Source: Salticus scenicus (taxonomy: Eukaryota; Arthropoda; Arachnida; Araneae; Salticidae). From it: a stretch of DNA of 64,000 bases. The notes below the pieces were generated by a model that was given only the letters and a program-made list of their open reading frames with translations, was not told the origin of the DNA and did not search any database. Below are positions 56,141 through 64,000 of this stretch, piece by piece. Position numbers and translations under genes: made by a program. How positions within the stretch are numbered: position 1 is the stretch's first letter; each line of letters opens with the position of its first letter. The stretch is from positions 315,152,652 to 315,216,651 of the forward strand of contig OZ005652.1 of the NCBI GenBank assembly GCA_963930645.1. The letters run 5' to 3'.

Positions 56141-57377
56141 AGTTATACTGTGACGGCTTTAAAAGTTTTTTTTTTATTCCATTCTATATAATAGCGTCAC
56201 CAACGATTTATTCGCACAAAATTTCAAGAAACTTAGCTTCTCACAATTAACTTTCTATACATATAATTTCGTACAATTTTCACCAATAGGTGCTGCTGTA
56301 TAGGCAACTGGAAATCCCAGACACTAACAGCAACGCCACATTGTGGATAGATTACATCCGAATTGAATCAGCATACATTTTAATAATATAAATATCATAT
56401 ACCAATTTTGGTGGATTTAAATAACAATAAATAACATACGAAATATATATACCTTAGAAGAACTACCTACTGTGAGAAGCAAGGTTTTACCTTATCAGAA
56501 ACGAAATTAAATTGTCGTCTGTTAGCTTTTTGTACCCAAATAAAATCAGTACAGATTTACATGATTTCCATCACATGTACAAGCTTAGTGTATTTATAAC
56601 TATAGATGATTAGATGGAGCCTGTCCAGTAGAATTGCAATATAGAAGCAACATGTTATGAAAGCCACATATTAAAATCTAATTAGCAGTAATTTAAGTCT
56701 AGCCAAATATTAAGTTTGGTTAAATGCTGTCCACTGGCTCGTGAGAAACAGAGTCCAAAATTTTCTTTCTGACACACATACAAAGACATTTTCTAACAAT
56801 AGTCGAATCATATTCCAAAAATCACAAACTGTGTGAATTTATCGAAAATCGAAAGTCGGAAATTTTCACGAATCCAATACTTTCTTCTTGACAGATGTAA
56901 GTAAAATAATAATAATAATAATAAACGGTAATCATACTCTTGATCCAATCTTGAGGTTGAAATAATTAAAAACAGCTAAAAAAAATGTTTTATTTATTTA
57001 TTAATTTATTTATTTTCTCCTATATTAATCCTTTGCCGGCCCTAGTGCTCTAAACCGCTATACATAGTATTGCCAAATTGAGGGACTCTTTTATTTAACG
57101 AACACCAATAATTTTGAGGAGTGATATTTGATATACATAATGGACGAATAAACTTCGAAGTGATTAGACAACCGATGCAGTAGAAATTTATTGGTGGATA
57201 TTGAACAAAAAAAATTCTGAAATTTGAAAACATTCAAAAAAGGAGAGGGAAATTCAATAGGACCGGCAAAGGATTAAATTAAAGGTTTAAAGGATAAAAT
57301 TTCGATCCGTGCAGTCATCTAGAATAACGTTTAGTATAAAAATACACAGATTATTTTTAACTAATGGTTGTGAAATG

Positions 57378-57429
<52 letters not shown>

Positions 57430-57508
57430 ATACTGATAATTATTCAAAAAAACTTTTTGTACATTCGGCAGAAAAATTACTGAAGCACACATCCACGTTT
57501 CATATATA
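55564..57508. other. AT-rich stretch containing dispersed repeat R2
   Basis: About 56250-56920 is a second R2 copy (blocks AATTGAATCAGCATAC, ACAATAGTCGAATCATATTC and AATCCAATACTTTCTTC). An A run of 30 bases lies at 56109-56138 and a TA repeat of about 48 bases at 57378-57425. No gene seen. Confidence 0.45.
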
Positions 57509-58197
57509 CTAGCAAACCCGTGCGGCATTTTCGCACTTTATTTCTTTTCTTATTTACCTTTAAAATTTGAAACTTATAAATATTATATCAATTTCACCCC
57601 TTAATTAAAATTTTAATTTACCAGAAGCCAAATTATTATTAGATACAAATAAATATTGTGCAATAGTGAAACCAGAATTATTCAAAGAAAAGCTTCAAAA
57701 TAAAATTCATGGTTTATGACTCAGTTTTCATACTTCCGCAGGCAGTACGGTTTTAGTAAAGGACCCCTGTGACGCCTTTTAAATTTTAATGTATGCAATG
57801 GCATTTTATTTATTTTAGCGTAATTTTTTGTAAAAAAGAAAAAAAAAAATCCTAGACTTAAATTGATAATATTTTTTTATGATTGCGTTTTGTAGCCAAT
57901 TTATGATAATATATCATGTTCTGTTTATATCTTTGAAATATTGCTAGGTTTATACTGACTCTTGCAAAGATTTTGCAGAAATAACTTTCAAAAATACATT
58001 TCTAATAAAATAATGTCCTCAAACAAATATCGTCATGTTTTCTTTATTAGATCATTGAACTGAATCCGCGTGCTTAAATATTGTTCATTTTTAAATACTA
58101 TTTTTTATCCTCACGTATTTTATTAATTTTACCACTGTCGTATCATTTCAAAAAATATTAATTGAAATTGGTCCACGTTAGAGAAATATTATATAGA
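57509..58197 (-). mobile_element. Helitron-like element G, copy 2 (intact ends)
   Basis: On the minus strand it starts TCTATATAATATTTCTC after an A and ends with the hairpin GTGCG-CGCAC (GTGCGAAAATGCCGCAC), then GGGTTTGCTAG and T. It is 689 bp without coding capacity. It serves as the reference for the split copy at 43792-48244. Confidence 0.8.
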
Positions 58198-58477
58198 TAT
58201 TAGTTTGATCACTAATTTTTATCATCAATCTACTTTTTTATAAACAGCTTAAGACTAAGATTATGACTCGATAAATATTTACTCAACAAAACAGTTTAGG
58301 TGCAAATATTTTGATTTACTAGAGCTTCAATAATATTTCTGCCGACAGTATATGGAGTAGCATCATTCACAACCGCTCTTTCGTGCCGGCAAAATGATTT
58401 TAATATTTTTTGAAATAGCTCACAATTTTTAAAATGAATAGTTGAATCAAGCTTCTGTAATAATTTGAAATAATTGA

Positions 58478-58513
<36 letters not shown>

Positions 58514-60233
58514 AAATAAATAAATAATATTTTTTTCCATTATTGGTTTTTTTCCTTTCTCTCATTTTTTTCATAAATGTAAAATGCAGAAATAACTACT
58601 TTTAATTGAACAACGTGGATTTGTTTAAGAAAATATAAAATACAGTTTTGTAATGGCCATGACGTACTAGCTTGATTTTGTAATTATCATCCTGTTTAGT
58701 TAGATAAGCTTTCCTTGAAGTGGCATTTTATGTAATTCAATAAAACAAGCATGCAACATTTTAAATACACCACGAATTTTTATATCTTGCCTCATCATAA
58801 AAATAAACTATTTAACAAAATATTGTTAAATACAAACTCTGTAACATAATATTTAAATAACATTTTTTTAATACAATTGTTGAGTTCTGCATTTTTCATT
58901 AAAGTAACTACATAAAACAAAAATAGTTTTTTTAACCCATAATAATTAAATAATGACTATGCCACAAAATGAAAAGGACTACTTGTGTTGTTTTATCTCA
59001 AAATAGAAAGCTGCCAAATTTGACTAGACCGCCAAATTACCAACAAGGGTTGCCAGTTCCATAATTTTCAGCCGCGAAAACCAAATGATTTCATATCAAT
59101 TTTCTCATGTTGATGACTTTCTGATTATCAAAGAGAGACGTAAGAGTGAATTTACTTTATATATCTTACATACATATATTTTGATACATTATTAATACTT
59201 TATTCATACTTATAATAAAAGTTTGTATATAATTATTAATCAGATGCTAAAAAGTTTGACTTGTTATTTTTAAGTTTTTTTTTTTTTTTTTTTTTTTTTT
59301 ATCTCGAGAAATTGAAAAATGCTGTTAATGTAAATCTAACTACTAATTTGTTTTCTAACAGCATTTGAATATTAGTATTACCAATGAATAAATTTTACAA
59401 GCAAAACTTGTCACATAATAGTATTATGACATCAAATATTTTTTCTGTTATAAATAAGCGGGATTTTTGTGTAAAAAATAAACATAATTTAAATTTCTCA
59501 TCAAGAGAAAAAAACATATATTAATTTCTTATAAATCTAATTTTAAGGTATGTGTGCTTGTGTCATTTTGTCAGTCTTAATAAGGGTATGGTGGACGTTG
59601 AAAATCTTTCTTTGAAATTATTGTCTTACAATTGTTTGTATTGCATATAATGGGTCGTTCAATGTAAAGTGAATTGTTTCCTTCTAAATAGATTTTGAAA
59701 TAACGAACTTTTTGCAAATTTATATGTAGGAAAACAATTTAAGATTTTGTAAGCATTACCTATTTTTAGCGTTTAAAACAAATCAGAGTAGTAAGAATTT
59801 ATAAATTATAAGAAAAATAACTTAGAAGTTTCATTTTTATAATTATTTAGAAGTTTTAGTTTTCTGAAAAAACAATGTAAGGCCATTTATGGGATTTTAA
59901 TGCAATAATTAGAGGTTTTTCACTTTTATAATGAAAGATGTAACTAAATGTGGTAAAATTAAGCAAAAATATTCATATTTAAAAAATGTGGAGTTTACAC
60001 CGGTTTCACAGCGTATGTTTCACAGTGTCTGTATATGCATTGAAATGTATGAATATTAAATATATTAAAATTTCCTGAATACTACCAAAGTTTAAAAAAT
60101 TAAAATTACAAATTTTAATCTTTTTTTAAATTGTTTAAAATGCTTTAGTCTTAAGTTTTTACTTCGATCTTATATTATTATAGTTTATAAATATACTCTA
60201 AATGCATCTGTACATTTATTTTGTGGATTTATT

Positions 60234-60282
<49 letters not shown>

Positions 60283-61772
60283 TGAATTAGAAAAAAAATA
60301 ATTGCATGAAAATTCCACAGTTAAAAATATTACAAAAATAAAAATTAACTCATCAATCGATCCACAAAGTAAAGCACAAATGTATTCAGATTATACTAAT
60401 AAACAATATTAGTGCAAAATCAAGGAGAATTTTCAAAAATTAAATAACGTAGATAATTTTTTTTTTTTTATATTATGAATTTTATTCTTTTAATTTTTAT
60501 AACCGTTTATGATCATGTACGTGTGATTCTACTGGTCAGACAGAAAATTATATTTCAGTTTCAATATCCATGTAATAAATGCTAAAAAAGAGATTATGTA
60601 TTAGTTTTCTTAAATTCAATAACATCGATTTTCTCAAGACATGTGAGTAAAAGCCTGCTTATAAAAATGCTAATTTAATTTAATGTTGTAAATGTTTACA
60701 GTCAGTTACGGTTAATATTAAGAGAACATGTTTAAAAACAGAAATTTATTAAGAAATAAAAACAGAAATTTTACAAGAAATTTTTATAACAACAGTTTCT
60801 AAAATTTCCGTTTTATGGCAGAATTTCTTGAGATTATTAATTTCTTATCCAACATTCATTTTAAATTCGTATATTTTTTAAAGTAAAAAAGTTTATTTTA
60901 CATTTAGATATTTAAAATATTGTATTAAGTTTCATGTTTTTATATTTTTGACAAAATATACATATATATATATAGAGAGAGAGTTTGAAATTAAGATAAT
61001 TTGTGAGTTGCGTTTTACTATATAGCAGTTCGTAAGATATCTTTCTTGTAAAATACTAATAGATAGCAGCACTACTCCGAAATTCACTTAAAATTTACGA
61101 ATGCGTAGTTGCTTTAATAATATTTCGGTGCTTTCTTTTTTCACTTGAAGAAGAGTCGGACTGATAATTTGACCTGAAACAGCTATTGCGTTTCTTTTAT
61201 TTTCAATTTATAACCTATTTGTCACCTTCATATCAAATGGTAATGAAGTAAAAGAAAAAAAAAGTGCATTAAAATTTAAATAAAATCTTATTTATAACCA
61301 TTATGTTTATGCATAATGTATAAATTTCATAGTATAACAGCTTTTTACTTTTGTTTATTTTAAATAATTTCTTTAAAAGAGAAATCTTTATTATTTATTT
61401 ATTTATTTATTTGTAGTATTTATTGGAAACAATGGTAGTATATAGCTGAAAAGATTAAACTTATTAAAATTAAAATTTAATTAAAATTAATTTGTTTTTT
61501 TTTTATTCATTCATTTCTTTTTAAAGGAAAATGTACTTTTTCGTTTTATTATATTCATCGAAATCAAATGGTAATATAATGGAAAGAGCAGGGGCTATAA
61601 AATACATGCTTCAAAATCTAAAGAGGTACAGTTGACTTTAACATTGTAGTTCTTAAATAATAACAGATCCACCTGTTGTTGATAAATACTCATTTTATCA
61701 TGAGATATTTAGATGAATTTTTTTTTTTTTTTTTTTAGCTTACTTACTGATTTTTTACCAAGCAACATACAT

Positions 61773-61808
<36 letters not shown>
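58198..61808. other. AT-rich stretch, no gene seen
   Basis: TA repeats at about 58482-58510, 60240-60276 and 61781-61808, T run of about 26 bases at 59275-59300. No element end or protein motif recognised. Confidence 0.4.
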
Positions 61809-61811
<3 letters not shown>

Positions 61812-61967
61812 TCGAACCTCGTTTACGGGAATCTCATGGGGAATAAAAAAAAAATGTTCATGTTATCAGTAGTTTATATTGTCAGTAACTGAGAAACTGA
61901 CCTTTGTTTTAGCGGGGATTGTGGAAACTATTCACGATAAGCGGTTTACGTTAATTAGATTCGACTA
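61809..61967. mobile_element. Short Tc1/pogo-type MITE
   Basis: About 159 bp with imperfect inverted ends: CAGTCGAACCTCGTTTACG on the left, and a reverse complement TAGTCGAATC with GTAAACC on the right. It is inserted in a TA microsatellite, in keeping with TA targeting. CAGTCGAACCTC is a typical end of pogo/Tigger-related MITEs. Confidence 0.65.
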
Positions 61968-62765
61968 TATATATATATATATATATATTGTATCAGAAAA
62001 AAAAAGTAAAAAATTTACAAATTTAAACTCTCAAAGTACAGAGTATTGTTATAAAGTTTGGAATAAAATCACAACACAAAATATGGAATAGAGTTTCATA
62101 TTTTTTTCCCTTTATTTTTCTCATATTCCATTTTCAGATTTAATGCATCTTTTTCAGACGTGAATTTTACTGTAATAATTTGCTTAAGTCAACTCTGATA
62201 GACAAGTTTAATGCATCTGAATGTTTGCATACATGTATTTCAATTTAATCTTTAAAGCGTTTTTATTATACCTCTTTAATTAATTGATTACGAAAATATG
62301 TCTGCTATATTCAATATTTAACATTCTTCAATATATAGCTAATAAAGAAATTTCTAAAAATATTTCTTCTTGTAACCAAATATATTTATGTTAAATGTGT
62401 AAAAGTTATTCTCACTTAACCCTTTGAGGGACAAGATAATTTTGATCATTTAAAATTATCTGCCACCAGTACGTACAAACAAATATAAGTGATTAAAAAG
62501 AAAAATGGAGTTTTTCTTCTATATTATTAAAGTAAAACTTTGTAAAAAAAATTCTTGGACAAGTTTTTACAGTTGGGAATTAAAATTAGGTTTGATATAA
62601 TGTATTCCAAAGCCTTTGAAAGGGTTAAACGAATTTAAATAAATAAAAATGTATAAGTCTGCGTAGCTTTATATTTTTCTTTCATCTGAATTATATAGAG
62701 ATCTACAAAAATATAATTAAGTGAACCTGAACATTAATGTTACAAACAATACTCTGGTTAATATA

Positions 62766-62798
<33 letters not shown>

Positions 62799-64000
62799 GG
62801 TATCTGGTTGCGTAAAAACATTATGTAACATTGGGCATTATGTAAAATCACAATGCACAATATTGTTTTAATTTAATCTTTTAAAGTTTTATTTTCGTAT
62901 GCATTTCGCATTATTAAGATATATATTTTTGAAAAATTTAAACTGTTGTTCCGAATTTATCATTTTTGGTGTATAACGTACAAAACTCATAAATATTAAA
63001 TATGTACATAGTAGACATACGTTGTACAGTATCTAAGAACTACAATGCCGTATATTTATTAAGAGTATATTGTACTGTATGTAATTAATGAATCTGTCAA
63101 TTTTATGATTAATAATCAAATAGTAATTCAGATAAAGCTAGTCTGAATACACACAAGTGTAAGCACATATGTAATCCACAGAATAATTATTGTGCATCTT
63201 TATATACGTATACAGATGATGGGGGACCAAATAAGAAAAAAAGCGATACTTTCGAATTTAAACATTTTGTCGGAAATTTTGAGAAACATTTGATGGATAC
63301 TTTGTGGGTGTAAATAACATGTTATATCACATATGTTTAAAAAAAATACCCCAAAGATAAGAAAAGAACCACTAATAAAATTATATTTTTACATATTTGG
63401 CACCATCTTGTAATTAATAATGCTTGAAATTTATTGTAGTTTTAGCATGTTTTTATGGCGCTCTTTTTAATTATCATTTATAATTCACCATCACAGAAAA
63501 TTTCTTTAACGAAATTAAAGACTTTCAAGTGTTTTTTATTTATAATAAGCACGGTTTTTAATTTATTATAAGTCATTTTTAGAAAACTTGACATAGTACA
63601 TTAGACACAACATTCTGTAATCTGAGATTAAGAACATTAAATTTATGCAAAAAAATGAGCATTTTTACTAAAAGATATTTATCTGCGCATGCACAAGATT
63701 TAACGAAAAAAAATTTTTGGGTATTATTTAGGGAAATGTATAGAACTCATGCAAACATTGTGAAAAATCAAAAAGATATCGTCAACAGAATTAGTTGAAA
63801 TTTAAGCACTATGAAAGACAAGTAAAAGTATAAGTATGTAATGCATATTTTTATTTTTAATAAGTCCTTGGGAATACACTGTAAGTTAATTAAATTGAAA
63901 TCTTTATAAAACCACTTATCGTTCGCTTCTCTTTCATATTGCTTTAAATTTAACTAATTCTATCGATGATATGTTTCTAAATTTCCCTGATATTGCTTTG
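61968..64000. other. AT-rich stretch, no gene seen
   Basis: TA repeat at 61967-61988, T run of about 29 bases at 62770-62798. No gene seen. Confidence 0.4.

Overview
This looks like a piece of an arthropod nuclear genome, probably an arachnid. That placement is inference, from the very AT-rich background, abundant microsatellites, a BEL/Pao retrotransposon and a dense mix of Helitron, Tc1/mariner, pogo and piggyBac-type repeats. I find no convincing host protein-coding gene, tRNA gene or rRNA gene in the 64 kb. Everything that can be recognised is a mobile element, an element remnant or tandem/dispersed repeat, separated by AT-rich sequence with no visible function.

Layout, left to right. 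A pogo-like DNA transposon remnant (2547-4186) carries a 304-bp piggyBac-type MITE inserted at TTAA. A THAP zinc-finger fragment lies at 5.7 kb. Two Helitron-like elements lie head to tail with no gap (7836-9290 and 9291-11727); the second contains a decayed 1271-bp mariner. A degraded transposon-type coding region (12281-13435) is interrupted by a MITE and by a 2.8-kb Helitron-like element (13436-16214), and its frame resumes on the far side. A nearly complete, young BEL/Pao element (16433-23242) has 402-bp LTRs differing at 7 positions, gag, protease, reverse transcriptase, RNase H and integrase, one in-frame stop and one frameshift. Another Helitron-like element follows (23762-26157).

From 26 to 43 kb there are a SINE-like tRNA-derived head, diverged dispersed repeats, a C-rich minisatellite beside a fragment of a Helitron Rep protein (32523-32720), a second 304-bp MITE, a 1.25-kb inverted repeat, a fourth Helitron-like element (36168-37328) and a long tandem array (38.2-39.96 kb). 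From 43.8 to 48.2 kb one Helitron-like copy is split by a palindromic array of 500-bp units. From 49.8 to 52 kb a second pogo-like remnant is interrupted by a Tc3-like element. The last 12 kb hold an intact 689-bp Helitron-like copy, a small MITE and AT-rich DNA.

The elements interact only as nested insertions, which give relative ages: pogo before MITE, coding region before Helitron, Helitron before mariner, pogo before Tc3. The most unusual structures are the split Helitron with its 500-bp palindromic array, a short motif repeated at least 17 times across unrelated-looking repeats, and a cluster of GAACGTTC palindromes at 52.05-52.26 kb. I found no clear sign of a new enzymatic or defence system.
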